A stretch of DNA of 51,481 bases from an archaeon. GTDB lineage: Archaea > Nanobdellota > Nanobdellia > Pacearchaeales > GW2011-AR1. The notes under the pieces were generated by a model. That model saw only the letters and a list, made by a program, of their open reading frames with translations. It searched no databases and had not been told where the DNA came from. The stretch covers positions 1 through 51,481 of the forward strand of contig JAUWIJ010000007.1 of assembly GCA_030605415.1 (NCBI GenBank), read 5' to 3'. The position numbers were made by a program, and so were the translations under genes. Positions 1-7,976 of the stretch are shown here, one piece after another (the first letter of the stretch is position 1; each line of letters starts with the position of its first letter).

Positions 1-122
1 ACAAATCCTTTATAAAAATTATTATAAAATAATATAGTATATCCATAACTCACTAATAATTTTAATTTATAGCAGGTTTAGACGAGACGCGAGGTTGCGT
101 GGCGTATTGACATACGCAAGCG

Positions 123-165
123 TCAGCGTGCCCCAACCTAATTAAAAAATATATCCGTGAGGGTA
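123..165 (+). repeat. Dispersed GCCCCAACC / GTGAGGGTA motif, copy 1
   Basis: Two conserved blocks, GTGCCCCAACC and GTGAGGGTA, are separated by a short AT-rich spacer. The same pair recurs at seven other places in this window, always in this orientation. Here it lies downstream of dnaE. The rest of 1-212 is AT-rich, has a small GCGTAT/ATACGC hairpin near 101-116, and holds no gene I can support. Confidence 0.7.
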
Positions 166-212
166 AGTCTCCTACGCAAGCGCTCTCCCAACGAAACATC
201 AACCGCTAAGAA

Positions 213-3200
213 TTAGGAAGGGTTGCAGATTAGGATTGATTTGGCTATAAACGCATCCCCAAACTCTTTATCTTCCTTAAACTTCCCGCTAATTTTAACC
301 CCCACCCCTTTCTCAATATTTTCAATCTCCTCCCTAATCTCATCAAAATCCCTCGGAAAAATCGTCACCTTTAAATCCCCTGACTTCGAGCCAATATCCA
401 TAAACGCCATATCCCCTCCATTCTTCGTCACAATCTGCGTGAACCTTTTAACCAAACCAAAAACATCCGCGTTCATATCATCCTTCAAATCATCAAACGC
501 CATAAATTCCCCATTTTTTGATTCGGCAAAAGCATCAATAGGATGCCCGGAAACCGCAACGCCCAAAAGCTCCTCCTCTAAATCCAACATATCCTTCAGC
601 TTCATCGGCGGCAAATCCGGATACTCCACGACATTAGCAACCCCGCCAAACAAGGTCAACTGCTTCTCCGCCGAATTACCAGACTTCTCAACTTTCTCAT
701 AAACCTCCAACAAACTCGCCCTGTTAATTCCCAACTCATCAAAACACCCAACCGAAATCAAACTATGACAAACCCGCTTATTCACCTTCGACAAATCAAC
801 CTTATTAATAAAATCCTGATACGACTTATACGGTCGCATTTCCATAATCCGAGCCAACGCCTCCGCTCCAACATTCTTAACCCCACTCAATCCAACTCTA
901 ATAACTTTCTCTCCTTCCCCCTTTTTAGTTGGTAGTTGGTGGTTGGTGGTTGGTAGTCTCCCGCTCCCAACCTCTAACCCCAAACTCCCAACTAACACTT
1001 CAACCGAAAAATCTTCAGTTGAAGTGTTAATGTCCGGATGCAAAATTTTAATCCCCTCCTGCCGAGCCGCCTCCAAATAAAATGCCAACTTGTCTGGATT
1101 CTTCACGGCTGAAGAAATCGTCGCCGCATAAAACTCAACAGGATAATACTTCTTCAAATAAGCCGTCCTATACGAAATCAAAGCATAAGCCGCCGCATGC
1201 GATTTATTAAAAGAGTAGGCCGCAAACTTAACAATGTCATCCCACAAATGATTCACCTTCTCACGTTCCATCCCGGAAAATTCAACACAACCTTTCTTAA
1301 ACTGCACCTCCATTTTATTCATTAAATCAATCTTCTTCTTCCCAATCGCTTTTCTTAAAACGTCCGAATCCCCTGCACTAAAATTCGCCAAAACCCTAGA
1401 CAACTGCATCACCTGCTCCTGATAAACCATAATACCATAAGTTGGCGCCAAAATCTTTTCCGCATTCGGATGAGGATAAGTCACAGTTTCTCTTCCATAT
1501 TTTCTATTTGCATAGACATCTAAATACTGCATAGGACCCGGACGATACAATGCAACAATAGCAATAATATCATCGAAGCAAGTCGGCTTAATCAACTTCA
1601 AAGTTTTTCTCATGCCCTCGCTCTCCACCTGAAAAACACCAATACTCTTCGCATCTCGCAACATCTCATAAACCGAATCGTCATCCATAGGAATATTTTC
1701 AAGCCACTCGCTATCTTTTCCAATCATATCCAAAACCTTCTTAATAATATTCAAAGTTTCCAACCCCAAAAAATCAAACTTCACCAAGCCATACCTTTCA
1801 ATATCGGGACCCTCAACTTGAGTAATCACATCGCCATTCTTACCATAAGTTGGCACATATTCATTAATTGCCTTTGTCCCCCAAACAACTCCGCAAGCAT
1901 GAATACCCTTGTGCCTAACACACCCCTCAAGTTTCTGCGCAACCTCAAAAATCTTTTTATATTTTTTCTTAAACTCCCTAAGCTGCTCCGCCTCCATAGA
2001 CAACCTACCATCCCTCTCGCAATCCAAACTTTTCTGAATCGTCTTTTCCTCTACTAACTTCGTAATCGCGTTCGCCTCATTAAACGGAACCCTAAAAACC
2101 CTCATAACATCTTTCAAAACCGCCTTCGCCGACATCGTCCCAAAAGTCCCAATCAGAGAAACTTTTTCCTTTCCATATTTTTTCTTAACATAATCCAAAA
2201 CAATATCCTTATCCCCGAAATCAATATCAAAATCAGGCAACGAAATTCTGTCCGGATTTAAAAACCTCTCAAACAATAATCCCAATTCTAATGGGTCTAA
2301 CTGAGTAATTCCTAATGAATACGCAACAATCGAACCCGCCCCACTTCCACGCCCCGGTCCAATCTGACAAAATTTTTTCGCCTCTCTAATAAAATCAGCG
2401 ACAATAAGAAAATAAGCCTCAAAACCCATCTTCCCAATAATCGACAACTCGAAATTCATTCTCTCGACCGCCTCATTATAATTATCCCTATTCCCATAAA
2501 TCTTATCAACACTCGTTTTACATAATTCATACAAATAATCCTTATGACTCATCCCATCTGGTGACTCAAAAATAGGAAAAATTGTCTCACCCATTTTCAA
2601 TTCAACATTACACCTCTCTGCAATCTCCGTCGACAAATCAACATACTCCGGATTATCCGGGAACATCTCACGAACCTCTTTCTCACTCTTTACCCAATAT
2701 CCCGACCCATCAAACTTAAATCTCTTCTCCTCGTTCATATTCCCATTCGTCTGAATCGCCAACATAACCTCGTGAGAATAAGCATCTTCCTCTTTCAAAA
2801 AATGCGAATCACAACTGGCAACAATTTTCAAACCCATCTCCTTACTTATCTTCTTATAAAAATCTACAACAATTTTCTCTCCCGGAATCCCGTGATTCTG
2901 CACCTCTAAATAAAAATCCTCCTTCCCAAAAATATCAATATAATCCCCAATTAATTTCCTCGCTCTCTCTTCGTCGTCCCCAACAGCCGCCTGCGCAATA
3001 TCATTAGCAATACAAGCGCTCATACAAATCAATCCCCCAGAATATTTCCGCAATGTCGCCATATCAATCCTCGGACGATAATAAAACCCCCGCCCATTCG
3101 CTTCCGAAACCAACCTTACCAAATTCTTATACCCCTCCATATTCTTCGCCAACAAAACCAAATGAAAATTCTTATCATCTTTATTTTTACTCTCCATATC

Positions 3201-3413
3201 CCGTGTAACATATGCCTCAAATCCAAAAATCAACTTAACCCCTGCCCTCTTCGCCAACTCATACTTCTTAATCATCGCCCCCATATTCCCGTGCTCCGTA
3301 ATCGCAACCACATCCTGCCCCATCTCCTTAACCCGCTCAAACAACTCAGAAATCTTCGTCGCTCCATCAAGCAAAGAGTATTCAGTATGTAGATGAAGGT
3401 GCACGAATCCCAT
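213..3413 (-). CDS. dnaE: Bacterial-type DNA polymerase III alpha subunit (family C)
   Basis: DnaE-type replicative polymerase of 1066 aa. The N-terminal PHP domain starts FVHLHLHTEYSLLDG and has EHGNMGA near residue 40. The palm carries PDFDIDF near residue 394 and KFDFLG near residue 546, which supply the three catalytic aspartates, so the enzyme looks active. HhH and OB-fold regions follow. QLTLF near residue 918 sits where bacterial alpha subunits bind the beta clamp. Residues about 804-836 are a non-homologous insert encoded by the GTTGGTA-type repeat at 925-1000. I chose the ATG at 3413 because the next conserved residues are MGFVHLH; a TTG lies one codon upstream. That ATG overlaps the stop of an upstream mini-ORF (TGATG), suggesting coupled translation. 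Family C polymerases are normally bacterial, so this gene was probably acquired. Confidence 0.95.
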   Translation of the reverse strand: MGFVHLHLHTEYSLLDGATKISELFERVKEMGQDVVAITEHGNMGAMIKKYELAKRAGVKLIFGFEAYVTRDMESKNKDDKNFHLVLLAKNMEGYKNLVRLVSEANGRGFYYRPRIDMATLRKYSGGLICMSACIANDIAQAAVGDDEERARKLIGDYIDIFGKEDFYLEVQNHGIPGEKIVVDFYKKISKEMGLKIVASCDSHFLKEEDAYSHEVMLAIQTNGNMNEEKRFKFDGSGYWVKSEKEVREMFPDNPEYVDLSTEIAERCNVELKMGETIFPIFESPDGMSHKDYLYELCKTSVDKIYGNRDNYNEAVERMNFELSIIGKMGFEAYFLIVADFIREAKKFCQIGPGRGSGAGSIVAYSLGITQLDPLELGLLFERFLNPDRISLPDFDIDFGDKDIVLDYVKKKYGKEKVSLIGTFGTMSAKAVLKDVMRVFRVPFNEANAITKLVEEKTIQKSLDCERDGRLSMEAEQLREFKKKYKKIFEVAQKLEGCVRHKGIHACGVVWGTKAINEYVPTYGKNGDVITQVEGPDIERYGLVKFDFLGLETLNIIKKVLDMIGKDSEWLENIPMDDDSVYEMLRDAKSIGVFQVESEGMRKTLKLIKPTCFDDIIAIVALYRPGPMQYLDVYANRKYGRETVTYPHPNAEKILAPTYGIMVYQEQVMQLSRVLANFSAGDSDVLRKAIGKKKIDLMNKMEVQFKKGCVEFSGMEREKVNHLWDDIVKFAAYSFNKSHAAAYALISYRTAYLKKYYPVEFYAATISSAVKNPDKLAFYLEAARQEGIKILHPDINTSTEDFSVEVLVGSLGLEVGSGRLPTTNHQLPTKKGEGEKVIRVGLSGVKNVGAEALARIMEMRPYKSYQDFINKVDLSKVNKRVCHSLISVGCFDELGINRASLLEVYEKVEKSGNSAEKQLTLFGGVANVVEYPDLPPMKLKDMLDLEEELLGVAVSGHPIDAFAESKNGEFMAFDDLKDDMNADVFGLVKRFTQIVTKNGGDMAFMDIGSKSGDLKVTIFPRDFDEIREEIENIEKGVGVKISGKFKEDKEFGDAFIAKSILICNPS
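925..1000. repeat. GTTGGTA-type repeat array inside dnaE
   Basis: Tandem TAGTTGGTGGTTGG-type words lie within the dnaE frame and encode a low-complexity stretch (LPTTNHQLPTKK). The same words form intergenic arrays at 18018-18098 and 46290-46345. It is an in-frame insertion of the dispersed mosaic repeat. Confidence 0.75.
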
Positions 3414-3601
3414 CAATAAACCCCTCCATAAGAAAAATCTTCCATAAGAAATGCGGCGTCAAAGACGCCGTGATTTTTTATGGAATTATCCGAACAACCG
3501 AACAACCGAACAACCGAACAACCGATGAAATTTTGATTAAATTTCATAGCTCCATCAAGCAAAGAGTATTCAGTATGTAGATGAAGGTGCACGAATCCCA
3601 T
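3413..3601 (-). pseudogene. Second copy of the dnaE 5' end (62-codon mini-ORF)
   Basis: The ORF starts with the dnaE N-terminus (MGFVHLHLHTEYSLLDGA) and then diverges into repeat-encoded sequence (CSVVRLFGCS). Its TGA stop overlaps the dnaE ATG by one base (TGATG), and its own ATG overlaps the stop of the copy upstream (TAATG). The segment holds an ATGAAATTT/AAATTTCAT hairpin, GGTTGTTC tandem words, and a nested TTCCATAA/CGGCGTC hairpin with a TTT loop. It may be a relic of tandem duplication or a coupled leader peptide. The protein is too short to be a PHP domain. Confidence 0.75.
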
Positions 3602-3765
3602 TATAGCAACAACCTCTTTTTATATTGCCAAGTCATTATAAGTTTCCCAAGTCCCGAACAACCGAACAACCGAACAACCGAACAACCGATGAAATTTTGA
3701 TTAAATTTCATAGCTCCATCCAAAAGCGAATACTCCGTATGTAAATGCAAATGCACGAATCCCAT
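3601..3765 (-). pseudogene. Third, outermost copy of the dnaE 5' end (54-codon mini-ORF)
   Basis: This 54-aa ORF again starts MGFVHLHLHTEYSLLDGAMKFNQ, but its first 18 codons differ from the inner copies mostly at synonymous positions (for example CATTTGCATTTACAT against CACCTTCATCTACAT). It carries the same hairpin and GGTTGTTC array as the second copy and ends TAATG, overlapping the next start. The synonymous divergence argues that this end came from a different dnaE allele or evolved under protein-level selection, not from a recent assembly slip. Confidence 0.7.
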
Positions 3766-3824
3766 TCCCGAAAAAAGCCCACTCTGTTTAAATGATTTGT
3801 CGTGCTATTGTTTAGTTACAAAAC

Positions 3825-4073
3825 TCAATCATCATAAACTCTTTTCCTGTGATTAAAACAATTAATTATAATTTTATTCCCCTCTATTTTATAAATAATT
3901 CTAAACGGTTTAATCCTCAAACTCCTATATCCAGTCAACCTACTTCCCAACGGTTTTCCAACATCAGAATACTCACCAATTTTTTTTACCTGCTTCAAAA
4001 TTCTTAACCTAACTTTTTTATCTTTAATCTTCTTATAATCTTTCCTAAACTTATCAGAAAAAATAATCTCCAT
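3825..4073 (-). CDS. RelE/ParE-family toxin
   Basis: This 82-aa protein has the RelE/ParE fold pattern: FSDKFRKDYKKIKDK, then LRSLRIKPFRIIYKIE and a basic end with NHRKRVYDD. Family members are ribosome-dependent mRNA nucleases or gyrase poisons. Its ATG overlaps the stop of the upstream AbrB-type gene (TAATG), the usual antitoxin-toxin order. Which target it hits cannot be told from sequence. Confidence 0.85.
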   Translation of the reverse strand: MEIIFSDKFRKDYKKIKDKKVRLRILKQVKKIGEYSDVGKPLGSRLTGYRSLRIKPFRIIYKIEGNKIIINCFNHRKRVYDD

Positions 4074-4351
4074 TATGCCGACATCAAAAGTGAATCCACG
4101 TCACCAACACCCATTTTATCACTAACCGAAACAAACTTCCCGTTAGAAATCTCATGTTCACTCTCTTCAATATCTCTAATCAAATTAATGTCTTGCTCTA
4201 AATTTTTCTCGTCAATCCGTTTTAATAAAATATCCCTTCCTTTACTAAACACCAAAAACTTCGTGGCTGGTTCGATACCAGCTACAACTCTAATACTATA
4301 GGGAATAACAACTTGCCCATTCAATGACATCTTTGTAATAGATAGTTCCAT
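4073..4351 (-). CDS. AbrB/SpoVT-type antitoxin
   Basis: The N-terminal swapped-hairpin AbrB domain reads MELSITKMSLNGQVVIP, and an acidic C-terminal tail is likely to wrap the toxin. I set the start at the ATG at 4351, where the AbrB domain begins, because the 12 codons upstream show no domain similarity. It is coupled to the RelE-like toxin by a one-base overlap. These antitoxins normally repress their own operon. A similar pair lies at 37614-38122. Confidence 0.8.
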   Translation of the reverse strand: MELSITKMSLNGQVVIPYSIRVVAGIEPATKFLVFSKGRDILLKRIDEKNLEQDINLIRDIEESEHEISNGKFVSVSDKMGVGDVDSLLMSA

Positions 4352-4445
4352 TTTATAAATTGTATACATTTTAATATTAAAATCCAACTACTTAAACCTT
4401 TTCCTTCCCCTTCCCCACAAATCCCTAATACCAAATCCCTAATAC

Positions 4446-7400
4446 CTAAACAAGATGTCGCTGCTCTTCCTTCCCAAAAATCGACTCAATATAATCCTGC
4501 ATTAATTCCATCTCTTCCCTCGTATACGACGAAATATTATATTCTTCCGCCAATTTCATCGCCGGCTTCAAATACTTCTTAATCGACCCCTCACTAATTG
4601 TAAAAATAATCTTCCCTCCACACTTCAAACAACTCCCCTTCAGCGGAGGACGACGAAACTTCTCGTTACAATTTGTACACCTAAACTTCTGCCTCCCAAA
4701 CTTTCTCAAATTCCCACAAATGTCCCTAATGAAATGCCTCTCCAAAATCAACCTCGCAACATCATCCGTATCAACCGCTCGAATTTTCTTAACCAACTCC
4801 ATCTGCGCCGCAACCTTCTCTTTCATCGTCGGCAAAACCTTATACGCCCCATTTGTATTCCCTAAATTAATATCACTACTATCATGCGTCCACCCCGCCC
4901 CAACAAACGGCTCAAACCCACCACCCTTCAATCTATCAGAAACTAATTCCACACCCGACACCCCGACACCCCGAACTTGCGAACTATGTTCGCAACGTTC
5001 CGCCAATTTATATAACTCCAACGGATAACTATAACAAGTCTCAAAACTCAAAATCTGGTCATCAACCTCGCCCGCCCGAATCCTCGCATTCAAAATCAAC
5101 GGAGCATCTTGTGACCCACCACGATGAATAGGCAAAAACTTCCTCGAAAAATTAATCAGCACATCCATCAACATCATAACCGCCATCTCATCACCATCGC
5201 AATCGCGTCTCACCGCCGCATGCATATAAGGTGAAGCCAAAATCCCCTGCATTTTACTAAACCCAATAATCCTACCTACAACCCCCGCACAATTATGTGG
5301 CGCTATACAAACAATCAACTGCCCAATCAAATCTCTTTTGTCTTTCAAATTATAAAACTTCGGCAACCTATAAAATTTCTCCAACTCCTCATCAATAAAA
5401 TTCGCAATACTAAAAAACGCATCATCCGCCTTTTCGTCCTTCGTCTCCGGACAACTGGATAAAACAACATCGTGCGGTCTTAATTCTAAAATCTGATCAT
5501 CCCTAACCAACTCCTTCCCGTCAACATCTTTTTTATAACCCAACTCTCTCAACTTTTCAACACTCACCCGAATCTCAAACGGCTTAAAATGCGTCAACGG
5601 AATCTCTGTCCCGTCATACCTAATCGTTCCATCCTTATTCACCGACAAATTAAACTTTGCCCTCAATATCCCTTTCGCCAAATTCTCGACATCTCTACCA
5701 CCACTATTTGTTTTATTAATTCCTTTAATCAACGGGGGCACCTCAAAATCCTTAAAACCCAATCTCGCAACCGCATCCTCAAAAAAATATTTACTATCAA
5801 TTCTCCTATTCGAAAACTTAAAACAACTCTTATGTAACTTACAACACTCCTTCTTAACTTCGCGACACTCTCTACAAAAATAAAACTTCTTCGTCTTCGC
5901 ACCACACTTTTCACATGTAGGATAAACAGTTTCATTCCCACATTCACATCTATAAATCGGATAATCTGCCTTAACAAATCCAACCTTTACCGCCTCCTGA
6001 ATACTTCTTAATCGCCCACCCTGATCAGAAACCGGGAACAAAACATTCGGACTCCCGACCAATTTCCTCAACTTAGCCTTTTCCGGTCTCCCCATTCTCG
6101 CGCCAATAAAACTCCCCGCCTTATCTTTTATCTCAAATTCACATCTTTCATTTACAATCTCTAACACACTCACCGAACTCCGAACTCCGACCAGCGAAGC
6201 GTCCGAACCCCGACCCTCCGAACACCGAATTTTCAGAACCTCTCCATTATACATCTCTTTAATTCCCAAATTAACCAAAAGGGGCTTAGCATCTCCGTCA
6301 ATAACTATATTGTCCATCACAACTGAATGCTCGACACCTAAAATCTCCAACGCCCTTTTTGCTTTTCCAAATTTCTCACGAACCAAACTCTCCCACGGCA
6401 AAACCAACTTCCCACTTCGCCAAACCGCCCCATTCATCCACCTAATTAAATTGTTAAAATCCTCATTAGAAATCTGTGTCCAATAAAAAATAAACTTCGG
6501 ATACAATGCAACCCCAAATTTTCTACTAATTTCTATCGCTCTATCTAAACTAATATCCTCCCCATTCCCAGTTTCCCCTTCCCCTCCGACCATCCGACCA
6601 GCGAAGCGTCCGAACTCCGACCCTCCGACTCCCTCCAACTCCGCTCGCCACCATTCTTCAACATAACCCGGCTTCACTAAATCCGCATTTCTATCAATTA
6701 CATCTCCCAGCGGAAATAAAATATCACCAAGATAAATAATCTCCTCGACATCTTCATACAACCTCTTTGCCTCTTCGAAATCATCTAATTTTTTAACCGA
6801 ACCATCTTTCAATTTAACAATCGGACCGTCGATAGAATCACAGGATGTAATAACACACCCCTTAGTCGGTCTCTCAATTTTCAACTGCGTCCCATGAGAC
6901 AAAAATCCATTAGAAATTCCCATAGTCGCAGGATGAATAGATACTGCACTAAATCCAGCCGTCCGACTTCGACCATACCTAAATCTAAAACCTCCACTTC
7001 GAGAAGGATGCCCGTAAACCGGACGCCCCGCAACTAAATCTTTAATATAAGTCGCAACAACATTCTCACTTCCATCTTCCCTTTTTTTATGCAAAGTCAA
7101 ATAATCGCCCAGCCAATCAAACCCGCTACACTTCAGTCCATTATCTTTACACGACTTCAAACGACCAAGCGCCTTCCCTGCCTTCTGTGCCAACCCCTCT
7201 GAAAAAGTCAAACACATTCCTCCCCTAATAAAATTCGTTTCGACCCTCGCTAAATCTTTATAATTCGAAACTTCTCTTTTGCTCGTCGGGTCTCCGTCAA
7301 TCTGAATAGGTAAATGTGAAGCCAGAAACTCCATCTCCTCCTCGGTAGGAAAATATTGCAGATTAGAAACTCTCTCATGAAAATCTGTATTCTCAACGAC

Positions 7401-7976
7401 ATATCTCTTTATTTCCTCTTCGCTCGCATCATATTTCGCATAACCAAAACACTCCCGTAAATAATCAATAAGCATCAAAACAAGACAAACTGATGTTGTT
7501 CCCGCAGAACGAATCGGCCCACTAAAACTTGCAATAAAATATTTCTCTTTCTCTCGCCCTGTTAAATTTTTATTTAATGGGGTTCCTAATTTCAAACCGG
7601 TATAACCTTCAATCGGCGAAGCCACAACACCAAGCGTCATATACGCAAAACCAACCCTAATACCAGCATCAATCGCCTCTATTTTATTTTTAAATTTACA
7701 AAACTTTTCCTCTGCAATCTCTCGCGCAATCACAAAACTAACCGTCGTCCCCAACTGCCCGTATTGTCTCTCTAATTCCAAAATTCTATTCGAAATCTTC
7801 TTAGTAGATAGATTAGGATAAACAGTTTTAATCAAACTAACCGCCTTCTCTGCCATCGTCATCGCCAACGGAATCTCAACTTTGTCAACCGGGTCCAAAC
7901 CCTTCGCCCTCGCTAAATTCGCAACCTTATATTCCTCATCAACCTTATTTTTTAAATCCTTAAAATATTTTTTCAT
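4446..7976 (-). CDS. polC: DNA polymerase D large subunit DP2
   Basis: Catalytic subunit of the archaeal replicative polymerase PolD, 1176 aa from the ATG at 7976. The RDCDGDE motif, with acidic residues at 925-930, supplies the metal-binding aspartates of the double-psi barrel. A cysteine-rich module (CECGNE, CEKCGAK, CRECREV) and a C-terminal zinc ribbon (CTNCNEKF, CLKCGGK) are present. The start overlaps the DP1 stop by 17 bp, so the two subunits are co-translated; the longer ORF upstream would run into DP1 coding sequence. Three stretches match the dispersed mosaic repeats rather than DP2: about residues 443-468, 579-601 and 996-1011. They are rich in G, V, S and R and presumably form surface loops. 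Confidence 0.97.
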   Translation of the reverse strand: MKKYFKDLKNKVDEEYKVANLARAKGLDPVDKVEIPLAMTMAEKAVSLIKTVYPNLSTKKISNRILELERQYGQLGTTVSFVIAREIAEEKFCKFKNKIEAIDAGIRVGFAYMTLGVVASPIEGYTGLKLGTPLNKNLTGREKEKYFIASFSGPIRSAGTTSVCLVLMLIDYLRECFGYAKYDASEEEIKRYVVENTDFHERVSNLQYFPTEEEMEFLASHLPIQIDGDPTSKREVSNYKDLARVETNFIRGGMCLTFSEGLAQKAGKALGRLKSCKDNGLKCSGFDWLGDYLTLHKKREDGSENVVATYIKDLVAGRPVYGHPSRSGGFRFRYGRSRTAGFSAVSIHPATMGISNGFLSHGTQLKIERPTKGCVITSCDSIDGPIVKLKDGSVKKLDDFEEAKRLYEDVEEIIYLGDILFPLGDVIDRNADLVKPGYVEEWWRAELEGVGGSEFGRFAGRMVGGEGETGNGEDISLDRAIEISRKFGVALYPKFIFYWTQISNEDFNNLIRWMNGAVWRSGKLVLPWESLVREKFGKAKRALEILGVEHSVVMDNIVIDGDAKPLLVNLGIKEMYNGEVLKIRCSEGRGSDASLVGVRSSVSVLEIVNERCEFEIKDKAGSFIGARMGRPEKAKLRKLVGSPNVLFPVSDQGGRLRSIQEAVKVGFVKADYPIYRCECGNETVYPTCEKCGAKTKKFYFCRECREVKKECCKLHKSCFKFSNRRIDSKYFFEDAVARLGFKDFEVPPLIKGINKTNSGGRDVENLAKGILRAKFNLSVNKDGTIRYDGTEIPLTHFKPFEIRVSVEKLRELGYKKDVDGKELVRDDQILELRPHDVVLSSCPETKDEKADDAFFSIANFIDEELEKFYRLPKFYNLKDKRDLIGQLIVCIAPHNCAGVVGRIIGFSKMQGILASPYMHAAVRRDCDGDEMAVMMLMDVLINFSRKFLPIHRGGSQDAPLILNARIRAGEVDDQILSFETCYSYPLELYKLAERCEHSSQVRGVGVSGVELVSDRLKGGGFEPFVGAGWTHDSSDINLGNTNGAYKVLPTMKEKVAAQMELVKKIRAVDTDDVARLILERHFIRDICGNLRKFGRQKFRCTNCNEKFRRPPLKGSCLKCGGKIIFTISEGSIKKYLKPAMKLAEEYNISSYTREEMELMQDYIESIFGKEEQRHLV
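4945..4990. repeat. Mosaic repeat in frame in DP2 (C-terminal third)
   Basis: ACACCCCG-type words are followed by a TTGCGAAC-TAT-GTTCGCAA hairpin with a 3-nt loop, all within the DP2 frame. This has the same architecture as the intergenic mosaic elements. Confidence 0.65.
6175..6240. repeat. Mosaic repeat in frame in DP2 (middle)
   Basis: The block includes GACCAGCGAAGCGTCCGAA, also found at 6597, 46410 and 47434, two of these in non-coding DNA. It contains the GCGAAGC mini-hairpin. It encodes a G/S/V/R-rich stretch in DP2. Confidence 0.75.
6575..6650. repeat. Second middle mosaic repeat in frame in DP2
   Basis: CCGACC-type words and the GACCAGCGAAGCGTCCGAA block are repeated within the DP2 frame and encode a glycine-rich insert (FAGRMVGGEGETGNG). 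It shares its sequence with 6175-6240 and with intergenic elements. Confidence 0.75.

Noticed and set aside
213..3413. Intein in DnaE
   Set aside because: The 30-residue insert has no splicing motifs and matches the dispersed repeat words.
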